Source: Planctomycetia bacterium (lineage in GTDB: Bacteria; Planctomycetota; Planctomycetia; Pirellulales; PNKZ01). From it: a DNA stretch of 64,000 bases. The notes below the pieces were generated by a model. It worked only from the letters and a program-made list of their open reading frames with translations, had not been told where the DNA came from and did not search any database. The position numbers and the translations under genes were made by a program. This document shows, piece by piece, positions 27,917 to 35,540 of the stretch. Position 1 is the first letter of the stretch. Every line of letters begins with the position of its first letter. The stretch covers positions 22,807 through 86,806 of the forward strand of contig JAIOPP010000074.1 of assembly GCA_021413845.1 (NCBI GenBank), read 5' to 3'.

Positions 27917-29017
27917 CTATTTCTTCCGGAATTCCTGCATGAAGCCGGCGAGCGCTTCGACCCCTTCGATCGGCATCGCGTTGTAGATCGACGCGCGGAT
28001 GCCGCCGACCGAGCGATGGCCCGGCAAGTAGTGCAGATCGCGAGCTTCGGCTCCCTTGATGAAGCGCTTTTGCGTTTCCTCGTCGGGAAGCTTGAAGGTG
28101 ACGTTCATCAACGAGCGGCTGTTCTTCTGGGCATGGCCCGTATAGAAGCCTTCGGAAGCGTCGATCACGTCGTAGAGCAGCTTCGCTTTCTTCTTGTTGT
28201 GCGCGAGCATCTTGTCGAGCCCGCCGATGTCGTTCTTCAGCCAGCGCGTGACGAGCAGCATGATGTAGATCGCGAACACGGGCGGCGTGTTCAAGAGCGA
28301 CTTCTCTTTCGCATAGAGCGCGTAGTTCATCATCGTCGGCAGCTTCTCGCTCGAACGAGCGAGCAAGTCTTCGCGCACGATCACGGTCGTCACGCCGGCA
28401 GGGCCCGAGTTCTTCTGAGCGCACGAATAGATCAAGCCGTAGCGGTCCATCGGCAACGGGCGGCAAAGGAAGTCGCTCGACGCATCGCACACGAGCGGGA
28501 TGGCGCCGGGCGTGGCGCTGCCGGTTTCCGGTTCGTCGAGAAACTGCACGCCTTGGATCGTTTCGTTCGACGTGAAGTAGGCATACGCGGCTTTCGGGTC
28601 GACCTTCGATTCGCCGGCCGCGGGAAGGCGATCGTAGTTCGTCGCTTTCGCGTCGTACACGTTCCGTACGGTTCCGAACTTCTTCGCTTCGTCGAGCCCC
28701 ATTTTGCTCCATGCGCCGGTGACGATGTAGTCGGCCGATTGGCCTTCCGGCAGCAAGTTCATCGGCACCATCGAGAACTGAAGCCGACTTCCCCCTTGCA
28801 TGAACAAGACTTTGAAATTCGCGGGAATCTTCAGCAAGTCGCGCAAATTCGCTTCCGTCTCTTCGAGCACCTTATCGAACCACGGACAGCGGTGGCTGAT
28901 TTCCAAGGCCGATACGCCGAGGCCCGGCAGACTGAGCAGGTCGCGTTGCGCTTCCTGGAGAACGGAGAGAGGGAGCGTCGCAGGACCGGGGGAAAAGTTG
29001 TAGACTCGCTTATCCAT
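27917..29017 (-). CDS. serC: Phosphoserine aminotransferase
   Basis: A 366-residue PLP enzyme, the family's usual length, converting 3-phosphohydroxypyruvate and glutamate to phosphoserine and 2-oxoglutarate (also used in pyridoxal phosphate synthesis). Family landmarks: RVYNFSPGPATLPLSVL start, FMQGGSRLQFSMVPMNL, VCDASSDFLCRPLPMD with the aspartate, and SCAQKNSGPAGVTTVIV containing the PLP Lys. The C-terminus GHRSVGGIRASIYNAMPIEGVEAL is typical. Monocistronic, divergent from the SDR fusion gene. Confidence 0.97.
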   Translation of the reverse strand: MDKRVYNFSPGPATLPLSVLQEAQRDLLSLPGLGVSALEISHRCPWFDKVLEETEANLRDLLKIPANFKVLFMQGGSRLQFSMVPMNLLPEGQSADYIVTGAWSKMGLDEAKKFGTVRNVYDAKATNYDRLPAAGESKVDPKAAYAYFTSNETIQGVQFLDEPETGSATPGAIPLVCDASSDFLCRPLPMDRYGLIYSCAQKNSGPAGVTTVIVREDLLARSSEKLPTMMNYALYAKEKSLLNTPPVFAIYIMLLVTRWLKNDIGGLDKMLAHNKKKAKLLYDVIDASEGFYTGHAQKNSRSLMNVTFKLPDEETQKRFIKGAEARDLHYLPGHRSVGGIRASIYNAMPIEGVEALAGFMQEFRKK

Positions 29018-29188
29018 GATGCGGAAAACTCTCGAAATGGGCGGCGTCGGGCTGCCAGGTTACGGTCGGCGTCTTACCAGGTCGTGATAGGCGGCGGCGG
29101 AACCTGTTACGCCTCGACGCGGCTCGACGACGGTAGGGCGACCAACGCGAAAAACAATCGTCTTTCGCTTACGGCAGCGGAAACCTCC

Positions 29189-29194
29189 TAAGAT
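29189..29194 (+). promoter_or_regulatory. Candidate -10 box for the SRPBCC-SDR gene
   Basis: TAAGAT at 29189-29194, inside CCTAAGATA, lies 45 nt before the ATG. The same CCTAAGATA string forms the -10 region before the acyltransferase gene at 31676. The -35 region is poor. Confidence 0.3.
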
Positions 29195-29238
29195 ACACTT
29201 TCTCGCACGACGTTGACCAGTCCTACGAAGACCCTCTC

Positions 29239-30615
29239 ATGAAAACCCGGCAATTCACGCATTCTTCCCAAGTCGCGGCTTCCGCCGAAGAGACGTTTGC
29301 ATGGCATGCGCGACCGGGAGCTTTCCAACGCCTAACGCCCCCTTGGGAGCGGGTCGAAGCCATCGACCAAAAAGGAACCATTCGCGATGGCGATCGCCTC
29401 ACGATCCGCTTGAAGATCGGGCCGGTGTGGCAACAGTGGATCGCCGAGCACGTCGACTATATCGAAGGCCGGCAGTTCTGCGATCGCCAAGTCGCCGGAC
29501 CGTTCGCCGAATGGGAACATCTGCATCAGTTCACTCCGGAAGGTTCCGGCCATTGCCGGCTGGTCGACCGAATCGAGTATGCGTTGCCGATGGGTGCGGT
29601 GAGCAACCTCGTTGCCGGCCGCGCGGTCGAGCGAAAGCTGCGACGGAACTTCAAGTATCGCCATCGCATTACGTCCGACGACATCGCGGCCCATCATCGC
29701 TTCGCCGGCCGCGCGCCGTTGCGAGTGCTGCTCAGCGGCTCGAACGGAATGGTCGGCGCGGCGCTGCTGCCGATGCTCACCTCCGGCGGCCACACCGTCT
29801 TGCGGCTCGCGCGGGCCGCGAGCTCGCGCGGCGGTATTCGTTGGGATCCCGAGGCCGGCGAGATCGATCCTTCGTCGCTCGAAGGGTTCGATGCCGTGGT
29901 GCATCTCGCGGGCGAAAACATTGCGAGCAGTCGCTGGAGCGATGCGCAGAAGAAAAAGATCTTAGAGAGCCGCACGCTCGGGACGCGCTTGCTCGCCGAA
30001 ACCCTCGCGAAGCTCAAGAACCCACCGAAGGTTTTCCTCTGTGCCTCGGCCGTCGGTTTTTACGGCGACCGCGGTGATGAGCAGTGCGACGAAAGCTCGC
30101 CGCGCGGCCAGGGCTTTCTCGCCGATGTCTGCGCGGCCTGGGAAGCAGCGACCGAACCGGCGCGCGACGCCGGGATTCGCACGGTCAATCTGCGCTTCGG
30201 CGTGATTTTGTCGGGGTCCGGCGGAGCCTTGGCGAAGATGCTGCCGCCGTTTCTCGTCGGCGCAGGGGGACGCATCGGCAGCGGCAAGCAGTGGATGAGT
30301 TGGATCGCGCTCGACGACGTCATCGGCGCGATCCATCATGCGCTGTTCACCGAGAGCATCGCGGGTCCGACGAACGTCGTGAGTCCGCATCCGGTCACGA
30401 ACCGAGAGTTTACGCGCGTGCTCGGCAGAGTTTTGCGTCGACCGACGATCTTCCCGCTCCCGGCGTTTGCCGCACGGCTCGCCTTAGGACAGATGGCCGA
30501 CGAACTGCTGCTCGCGGGACAGCGCGTGTTGCCGCGCCGGTTGCAAGCGAGCGATTACCCGTTTCGATTCGCAGAGCTTGAGCCGGCGCTACGGCACTTA
30601 CTCGGCCGCGCGTAA
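29239..30615 (+). CDS. SRPBCC-domain/NAD(P)-dependent epimerase fusion (TIGR01777/YfcH type)
   Basis: A 458-residue fusion. Residues 1-150 are an SRPBCC (START-like ligand pocket) domain (QFTHSSQVAASAEETFAWHARPGAFQRLTPPWE...). Residues ~160-458 are a short-chain dehydrogenase/epimerase with Rossmann GSNGMVG, HLAGENI and the family-specific ESRTLGTRLLAETLAKL and SWIALDDVIGAI. Stand-alone YfcH-type proteins are common; the N-terminal SRPBCC fusion occurs in several phyla. Function is unproven; the SRPBCC domain may hold a hydrophobic substrate for the reductase. Convergent with the PfkB kinase gene. Confidence 0.9.
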   Translation: MKTRQFTHSSQVAASAEETFAWHARPGAFQRLTPPWERVEAIDQKGTIRDGDRLTIRLKIGPVWQQWIAEHVDYIEGRQFCDRQVAGPFAEWEHLHQFTPEGSGHCRLVDRIEYALPMGAVSNLVAGRAVERKLRRNFKYRHRITSDDIAAHHRFAGRAPLRVLLSGSNGMVGAALLPMLTSGGHTVLRLARAASSRGGIRWDPEAGEIDPSSLEGFDAVVHLAGENIASSRWSDAQKKKILESRTLGTRLLAETLAKLKNPPKVFLCASAVGFYGDRGDEQCDESSPRGQGFLADVCAAWEAATEPARDAGIRTVNLRFGVILSGSGGALAKMLPPFLVGAGGRIGSGKQWMSWIALDDVIGAIHHALFTESIAGPTNVVSPHPVTNREFTRVLGRVLRRPTIFPLPAFAARLALGQMADELLLAGQRVLPRRLQASDYPFRFAELEPALRHLLGRA

Positions 30616-30652
30616 CGCGTTCGTTAGCGAATGCGTATGCGTTAACGCCTCG

Positions 30653-31555
30653 TTAAAACGCCAACATCTGCTTGTATTCCGTCATCCGTTGGTCGAGATC
30701 TGCACGTTTGATTTGCTTCATCCGGTCGAGGCTGAAATCTTCGACGTTGTAGCTCGCGACGATCGTGCCGTAGGCGAGCGCTTCTTTAAGCGTGCGAGGC
30801 TCGAAGTTTCCCTTCGCTGCCAAGTAGCCCATCATTCCTCCTGCGAAGCTGTCACCTGCTCCGGTTGGGTCGACGACGTTCGACGTCGGGAACGCCGGCA
30901 AGACATACGTTTCGTTCTCGCCGCAGAACATCGCGCCGTGTTCCCCTTTCTTGACGATGACGAACTTCGGCCCGAGCTTGCGGACTTCTTGTCCTGCGCG
31001 GACGAGGTTTTCGTGGCCGGTAAGCAGCTTGGCTTCGCTGTCGTTGAGCACGATCCCGTCGATGCGTTTCAGCAGCTTCAAGAGGGGCTCGCGTTGGATA
31101 TTGATCCACAAATCCATCGTGTCGCAAACGCTCAGTGCCGGCTTCTCGACTTGCTCGAGCGTGTTGAGCTGCATGATCGGCGAGCCGTTTGCGAGGAACA
31201 CGAACTTGCTTTTCTTTTCGGCGTCGGAGAGCTTCGGGTTGAACGTCTCGAAGACGTTCAGTTGCACTTCGAGCGTCTCACGGTCGTTCATGTTCGGCAT
31301 GTACTTCCCGCGCCAGCGAAACGTCTTCGCTCCCGGCACGACGCGCAAGCCGTCGGTGTTCACCTGCTGCGACCGGAGCAGCTTCGTATGTTCTTCCGGC
31401 CAATCTTCGCCGACTTCCGCGACGAGGCTCACCGGCGTGAAGTAGCCTGCGGCGTAGGAGAAGAACGTCGCCGAACCGCCGACGACGTTGTCGCGCTTGG
31501 CCGTAGGAGTTTCGACACTATCGAAAGCGACCGAACCGACGACGAGCAGAGACAT
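30653..31555 (-). CDS. PfkB-family carbohydrate/nucleoside kinase
   Basis: A 300-residue ribokinase-fold enzyme. Motifs: SLLVVGSVAFDS start, GGSATFFSYAAGYF substrate strand, LNDSEAKLLTG, and the ATP/catalytic motif DPTGAGDSFAGGMMGYLA with the catalytic Asp. Closest in style to the adenosine/inosine-type PfkB kinases, but the substrate is not fixed by sequence. The ATG at 31555 (MSLLVVG) is chosen because GGGAG lies 8 nt upstream; a GTG three codons earlier would sit on top of that ribosome site. Confidence 0.92.
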   Translation of the reverse strand: MSLLVVGSVAFDSVETPTAKRDNVVGGSATFFSYAAGYFTPVSLVAEVGEDWPEEHTKLLRSQQVNTDGLRVVPGAKTFRWRGKYMPNMNDRETLEVQLNVFETFNPKLSDAEKKSKFVFLANGSPIMQLNTLEQVEKPALSVCDTMDLWINIQREPLLKLLKRIDGIVLNDSEAKLLTGHENLVRAGQEVRKLGPKFVIVKKGEHGAMFCGENETYVLPAFPTSNVVDPTGAGDSFAGGMMGYLAAKGNFEPRTLKEALAYGTIVASYNVEDFSLDRMKQIKRADLDQRMTEYKQMLAF

Positions 31556-31651
31556 ACCGAGCACTCCCGAAGCTGAAACGGATAAGCGAAGTTAGTTATC
31601 GCGGATTGTGCGAAATTATCTCTCCCGGCGGCGTCTGTGCAAGGAGTCGAC

Positions 31652-31681
31652 TTGGCCGCGAACGGGAAAAGCGCCTAAGAT
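31652..31681 (+). promoter_or_regulatory. Candidate promoter of the acyltransferase gene
   Basis: TTGGCC (31652-31657), 18-nt spacer, TAAGAT (31676-31681). A start near 31688 would exclude the upstream in-frame codons and supports translation from GTG 31722. Confidence 0.45.
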
Positions 31682-31721
31682 ATGCCGGCATACGGCTTCT
31701 CCGTCTCTCGCGATCGGTCTC

Positions 31722-32648
31722 GTGAACCCGCTGAAACTTCGCCATCTCGTCGAGTATTTCGTCGCGAGGGTCTTCGTTTGCGCCTTGCAAACGCTTCGCC
31801 CCGAGACGTGCCATGCGCTGGCGCGCGCGCTCGCTTGGCTCTGCGGCGACGTGCTGAACGTGCGCGGTCAGACGGTTGACGAGAATCTTCGACTCGCGTT
31901 TCCCAAGTGGAACGCGGAGCGCCGGCAGAAGTGCCGCCGCCGGATGTGGGTCCATCTGTTTCTCTTCGCAGCCGAAGTGACGCAAGCGCCGCGGCGCATC
32001 CGCATCACCAACTATCGCGACTTCATCGATTTTAGAAATCGCGACGTGTTCGGCCGGACGATGTTCGACAAGCGCGGCGTAATCTTCGTCACCGCGCATT
32101 TCGGGGTCTTCGAGATGCTCGGCTACAACTCCGGCCTGACCGGCTTCCCGACGTACTCCGTCGCGCGAACGCTCGACAACCCGTATCTCGAAGCGTTCAT
32201 CGGCCGCTTTCGCGGCGCGACGGGACAACATCTCATTCCGAAAGAAGGAGGCTCCGAGCGACTGATGAAAGTGCTCGGCGACGGCGGCATCGTCGGCATC
32301 TTGGCCGATCAATACGCCGGCTCGAAGGGTTGCTGGGTCGACTTTTTCGGCAGGCCCGCCAGCGCACACAAAGCGATCGCGCTCCTCTCGCTCGGCAACG
32401 ACATTCCGCTCGTCGTCGTCTCCTGCAAGCGAACCGGCGGGCCGATGCACTTCACGCAGTATGCACATGCCGTCTTCGATCCACGAACCGCGCCGCCGGA
32501 AATGCAAAACGTCAAAGCGGTAACGCAATGGTTCACGCATGAATTCGAAAAATTCATCCGCGAAACGCCCGACCAATACTGGTGGCTCCATCGCCGCTGG
32601 CGCGACAAGCGCGAGAAGAAGAAAAAGAAGGTCGACGTCGCAAGCTAA
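31722..32648 (+). CDS. LpxL/HtrB-family lysophospholipid (lipid A) acyltransferase
   Basis: A 308-residue inner-membrane acyltransferase from GTG 31722 (MNPLKLRHLVEYF). The N-terminal hydrophobic helix is followed by the family order: LRLAFPKW, the catalytic H-x4-E motif (TAHFGVFE), SEGGSERLMKVLGDGGIVGILADQYAG and a terminal DQYWWLHRRWR. LpxL-type enzymes add a secondary acyl chain to a lipid A precursor. The C-terminus is very basic (KREKKKKKVDVAS). The frame is open upstream to 31608, but a promoter-like pair at 31652-31681 and the unnatural upstream residues argue for the internal GTG; no strong ribosome site is seen at either. Confidence 0.88.
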   Translation: MNPLKLRHLVEYFVARVFVCALQTLRPETCHALARALAWLCGDVLNVRGQTVDENLRLAFPKWNAERRQKCRRRMWVHLFLFAAEVTQAPRRIRITNYRDFIDFRNRDVFGRTMFDKRGVIFVTAHFGVFEMLGYNSGLTGFPTYSVARTLDNPYLEAFIGRFRGATGQHLIPKEGGSERLMKVLGDGGIVGILADQYAGSKGCWVDFFGRPASAHKAIALLSLGNDIPLVVVSCKRTGGPMHFTQYAHAVFDPRTAPPEMQNVKAVTQWFTHEFEKFIRETPDQYWWLHRRWRDKREKKKKKVDVAS

Positions 32649-32671
32649 CACAGCCGCAAGCTAGTTCGCTC

Positions 32672-33019
32672 TCAAGCCGACTCGCCGACGATTCGCTCCG
32701 CACTGCCGACGTTTTCTTCGATCCATTGCAGGTAGGCGGCGCTGGTCGCCACGATGTCGAACGCCACGATCTCGGGCATCTCGTAGGTATGCAACTCGCG
32801 AATCGCCGTCGCGACGGCGTCGAACCGATCGCGGCGCGTCTTGAGAGTCAGCGTCCACTCTTCCGTCGTTTCGATTTGGCCGTGCCAGCGATACATGCTC
32901 GCGATCGGGCCGCCGACCTGCGCGCATGCGACCAGCCCGCGACGTACCAATTCCAGACCGACTTCTTCGCCGGCCGTGCGGTTGGAAAACGTCGTGACGA
33001 TCTGAATCGCTTCGATCAT
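32672..33019 (-). CDS. cutA: Divalent-ion tolerance protein CutA
   Basis: A 115-residue CutA1-type trimeric ferredoxin-like protein from ATG 33019 (MIEAIQIVTTFSNRTAGEEVGLELVRRGLVACAQV). Family signatures: LVACAQVGGPIASMYRWHGQIE, EWTLTLKTRRDRFDAV and HTYEMPEIVAFDI. The in-frame extension to 33142 is not used because its composition is unlike CutA and it overlaps the UbiD gene end. Linked to copper/divalent ion tolerance in E. coli but its biochemical role is unclear. Confidence 0.93.
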   Translation of the reverse strand: MIEAIQIVTTFSNRTAGEEVGLELVRRGLVACAQVGGPIASMYRWHGQIETTEEWTLTLKTRRDRFDAVATAIRELHTYEMPEIVAFDIVATSAAYLQWIEENVGSAERIVGESA

Positions 33020-33098
33020 GGCTACTCTCGAATAAGAATCGTGATGCGGCCGAATGTATTGTGTAGGAAGCCGAAGTACCAGACGACGTGTGAATTTT

Positions 33099-34922
33099 CT
33101 AGATAATTCCCCGCAACGGCCCGCCCGGAGCGGCCAATGCATCGACTTTCCGCGTCACTGCCGCGTCTTCAATGAGCGGCGGCGCGTGATGCGGTTTGAT
33201 CCGCGCATCGATCACCAGCGAGCCGCGGCAGCCCCAATGTTTATCCCGAGTAAACTCTCCGATACCGTAAGTATCGGTCGCCGGATTCGAGCGCGTGAAC
33301 GTCGTCCACAGAAAATTATTCAACGATCGGGCCGCGAACTCCGCATCGTCGACGATCACGACGAGCGGCCAGCGGTTGATCGGATCGTCGGGCGTGAACC
33401 GACCGCAAAACTTCTCAGCCGAGGTGTTTCCGCCTTCCAAGACCAGTACTCCCGGCAGCGCCACGCGCGGGTTCTCGAAGCCGTCGCCGAGCTTTAGTTC
33501 ACTCGGATCGCTCGGAAGCTCGGTCGGCAATGTGCGCCGCTTCGGGCCGACTGCCGCGAGGACGACCTTCGATCCTTCGTTCAGCCCGGTGCCGCTGTAG
33601 TCGAGCGTGTCGATCGTCGTTTGGGTTTGGAAATGGAGGTCGCGCGTCCAATCGATCCGCTCCAGCAGGTGGCGGAAGAAGCCGGCGATATCGTGAAGCT
33701 CGAGCGCCGGAGCGTCGTCGCGCGCGGCGATCATCAAATACTTCGCGAGCGACATCTGACCTTGTCCGAGAATCGCGTTGGCTTGCGTCAGCAATTCTTG
33801 CGGCCTGCGCAACTCGGCGTAAGGCATGTACCGTTCGCTGCCGAGCGCGAGCAGCAACGGATGCACTCCGGCCGCATCGACCGCATGCACGCCATGCACG
33901 CCCGGAATGACGGTCGGGATGATCGGCCCGGTGAGTTCGTGAATGAACGCGCCGAACGAAGTGTCTTCTTGCGGCGGCCGGCCGACGACCGTAAACGGCC
34001 AGATCGGGTCCGGGCGATGATAAACCTTGTCGACACGCAAGACCGGAAAGTCGTGCGTCTTCGCGTAGTAGCCGAGATGGTCGCCGAAAGGGCCTTCGGG
34101 CAACGTCCGATCCGGGTCGATCGTGCCGGTGATGACGAAGTCGGCCTCGGCGTGAATCGCCGGCCCTTGCGCCGGGCGGATCAACGGAATGCGCCGACCT
34201 CCGAGCGCACCGGCGAACGACACTTCGGGAATCGCTTCCGGCAGCGGCATCACCGCCGCGACGGTCATCGCCGGCGGACCACCGACGAAGATCGAGACGC
34301 GCAGCGGTTCGCCGCGCCGGCGCGCGGCCGTGTGATGCACGCCGATGCCGCGATGCAGTTGATAGTGCAGCCCGACTTCGCGGTCTCGCTCGTAGCGATT
34401 GCCGGAAAGTTGGATCCGATACATGCCGAGGTTCGAGCGTTGCCATCCGCGCCGCTCGGGATGTTCCGTATAGACCTGCGGCAGCGTCACGAACGGGCCG
34501 CCATCGTCGGGCCAACTCACGATCGGCGGCAGCGCGGAGATCGTCGTTTCGTGCGCGAGCGCCGGGCCGGTGCGCACGTAACGCGGCAGCATCCGCAGCG
34601 CCGCGGGCACCGCCGAGAGATAACGCCAAGGGCGTGTCATGTCGCGCGCGGGATCGATCTTCAGCCGAATCAACTGCTCGACTTGCGCCAACGTATCGCG
34701 AAAAAGATAGCGCGTCCGTTCGATGGTGCCGAACAGGTTCGAGACGGCCGGGAAGCGGCAACCCTTGAGCCGCGAAAAGTAAATCGCCGGTCCTCCGGCT
34801 TGGTAGACCCGTCGTTGAATCGCGGCCGCTTCGAGGCGCGGATCGATCTCGTCGTCGATCCGAATTAGTCGGCCCGACGTCGCCAGATCGTCGACGCATT
34901 CACGAAGCGTGCGGTAACCCAT
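33099..34922 (-). CDS. UbiD-family prenylated-FMN-dependent (de)carboxylase
   Basis: A 607-residue UbiD-like protein. The start MGYRTLRECVDDLATSGRLIRIDDEIDPRLE, the KGCRFPAVSNLFGT segment, the Arg/Glu-rich core (EVSFAGALGGRRIPLI; HAEADFVITGTIDPDRTLPEGPFGDHLGYY) and GNTSAEKFCGRFTPDDP match the family. The E-x5-R-x-x-E type catalytic set lies around EGPFGDHLG. UbiD enzymes act on aromatic or unsaturated acids, in ubiquinone or futalosine-menaquinone pathways or aromatic degradation; nothing nearby (no UbiX) fixes the substrate. The two 40-codon ORFs lie directly upstream and could be co-transcribed. Confidence 0.92.
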   Translation of the reverse strand: MGYRTLRECVDDLATSGRLIRIDDEIDPRLEAAAIQRRVYQAGGPAIYFSRLKGCRFPAVSNLFGTIERTRYLFRDTLAQVEQLIRLKIDPARDMTRPWRYLSAVPAALRMLPRYVRTGPALAHETTISALPPIVSWPDDGGPFVTLPQVYTEHPERRGWQRSNLGMYRIQLSGNRYERDREVGLHYQLHRGIGVHHTAARRRGEPLRVSIFVGGPPAMTVAAVMPLPEAIPEVSFAGALGGRRIPLIRPAQGPAIHAEADFVITGTIDPDRTLPEGPFGDHLGYYAKTHDFPVLRVDKVYHRPDPIWPFTVVGRPPQEDTSFGAFIHELTGPIIPTVIPGVHGVHAVDAAGVHPLLLALGSERYMPYAELRRPQELLTQANAILGQGQMSLAKYLMIAARDDAPALELHDIAGFFRHLLERIDWTRDLHFQTQTTIDTLDYSGTGLNEGSKVVLAAVGPKRRTLPTELPSDPSELKLGDGFENPRVALPGVLVLEGGNTSAEKFCGRFTPDDPINRWPLVVIVDDAEFAARSLNNFLWTTFTRSNPATDTYGIGEFTRDKHWGCRGSLVIDARIKPHHAPPLIEDAAVTRKVDALAAPGGPLRGII

Positions 34923-35027
34923 AATGGTCGGAGATCCCGTTCTGTGGAGTCGATCGCTACGAACCAGTTCTCCGGCTTATAGATTCCAACGCGACGTTTG
35001 TCGCGACGGCGGTGTTCACGCAATCGC

Positions 35028-35150
35028 TCAATCGTGCTTTGCGTCGCGTCTGTCTTGGCGCTTCTCGAGCTTGCCTCGTTTTTGGGTCGAGAGGCGTTTA
35101 GCCTTCTGTTCTTCGATCTTCTTCGCCGACATCTTATTGGGATTCGCGAT
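35028..35150 (-). CDS. Putative 40-aa basic microprotein, ATC start (downstream copy)
   Basis: Frame from ATC 35150-35148 to TGA 35030-35028. AAGGAG lies at 35162-35157, six nt before the ATC. The chain is Lys/Arg/Glu/Gln-rich (KMSAKKIEEQKAKR..., KRGKLEKRQDRRDAKHD), probably one helix. It aligns without gaps to the ORF at 35200-35322 at 17 of 40 positions (AKKI, EQ, KR, KR, K, KRQ, A), and both have the same ribosome-site spacing and an ATC-GC start. An internal ATG (codon 7) has no ribosome site and no match in the paralogue. Could bind ribosomes or RNA; no family recognised. Confidence 0.6.
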   Translation of the reverse strand: MANPNKMSAKKIEEQKAKRLSTQKRGKLEKRQDRRDAKHD

Positions 35151-35169
35151 ATATCGCTCCTTAGAAAAT

Positions 35170-35214
35170 TTACGGCAGCTGTGCTTATGGCGACTGTACT
35201 TATGGTGACTGTGC
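35170..35214 (-). repeat. Three contiguous 15-nt repeats at the 3' end of the upstream microprotein ORF
   Basis: Minus-strand units GCACAGTCACCATAA (35214-35200), GTACAGTCGCCATAA (35199-35185) and GCACAGCTGCCGTAA (35184-35170) are adjacent and in frame with the ORF, so each unit ends with an in-frame TAA. Confidence 0.85.
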
Positions 35215-35322
35215 GGCTTTTAGTTCTTGTCGCTTCACCCGTTTCAATCGTTTGTCGTCCGCTTTGCGCTTCTGTTCCTGCTCGCGGATCTTCTTCGCTA
35301 CGGTATTCTGTTGCTTTGCGAT
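35200..35322 (-). CDS. Putative 40-aa basic microprotein, ATC start (upstream copy)
   Basis: Frame from ATC 35322-35320 to TAA 35202-35200. AAGGAG (35334-35329) lies six nt before the ATC. In this frame the nearest upstream stop is TAG at 35358-35356, with no ATG, GTG or TTG between it and the ATC; the first later TTG is codon 26. The peptide is Lys/Arg/Gln-rich (AKQQNTVAKKIREQEQKRK...KRLKRVKRQELKAAQSP). A TGCTAGAAT extended -10 lies 31-39 nt upstream. Paralogous to the ORF at 35028-35150. Likely a small nucleic-acid- or ribosome-binding helix, perhaps controlled through its rare start codon. Confidence 0.6.
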   Translation of the reverse strand: MAKQQNTVAKKIREQEQKRKADDKRLKRVKRQELKAAQSP

Positions 35323-35352
35323 AACGCGCTCCTTAAAAAAATGCGGCCCGTC

Positions 35353-35361
35353 ATTCTAGCA
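35353..35361 (-). promoter_or_regulatory. Extended -10 element before the microprotein ORFs
   Basis: The minus strand reads TGCTAGAAT (35361-35353), the TGn-TATAAT type. A start near 35346 would give a 24-nt leader containing the AAGGAG at 35334-35329. Confidence 0.5.
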
Positions 35362-35420
35362 GTACGCCGAAAAACCGACAGGCGTCATCTCATCCGACGC
35401 CAAGAGGCAAACGCATTCCG

Positions 35421-35429
35421 TGCTATAGT
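35421..35429 (+). promoter_or_regulatory. Extended -10 element before the yihY-like gene
   Basis: TGCTATAGT at 35421-35429 on the plus strand mirrors the minus-strand TGCTAGAAT 60 nt away; the two promoters are divergent. It predicts a leader of about 105 nt before ATG 35541. Confidence 0.45.
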
Positions 35430-35540
35430 TAAGCGACAGGGTGTTTTCCGCTGCCGGCACGCGGAATGCTGAATCTTTCGGCATCCGATTGCCGGAAGCG
35501 GGCGGATTTCGAGAGAGCCGTGTGCGAGGGGTCGTGAGCG

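Noticed and set aside
30601..30652. Loose inverted repeat TAACGC...GCGTTA between the SDR fusion and PfkB genes
   Set aside because: The pairing is short and interrupted, and has no T-run in either direction. Terminator status cannot be supported.
34998..35324. 108-codon plus-strand frame across the microprotein region
   Set aside because: It is the complement of the two lysine-rich ORFs. Its Leu/Val-rich chain arises from the complement of Lys/Arg/Glu codons and it lacks a ribosome site.
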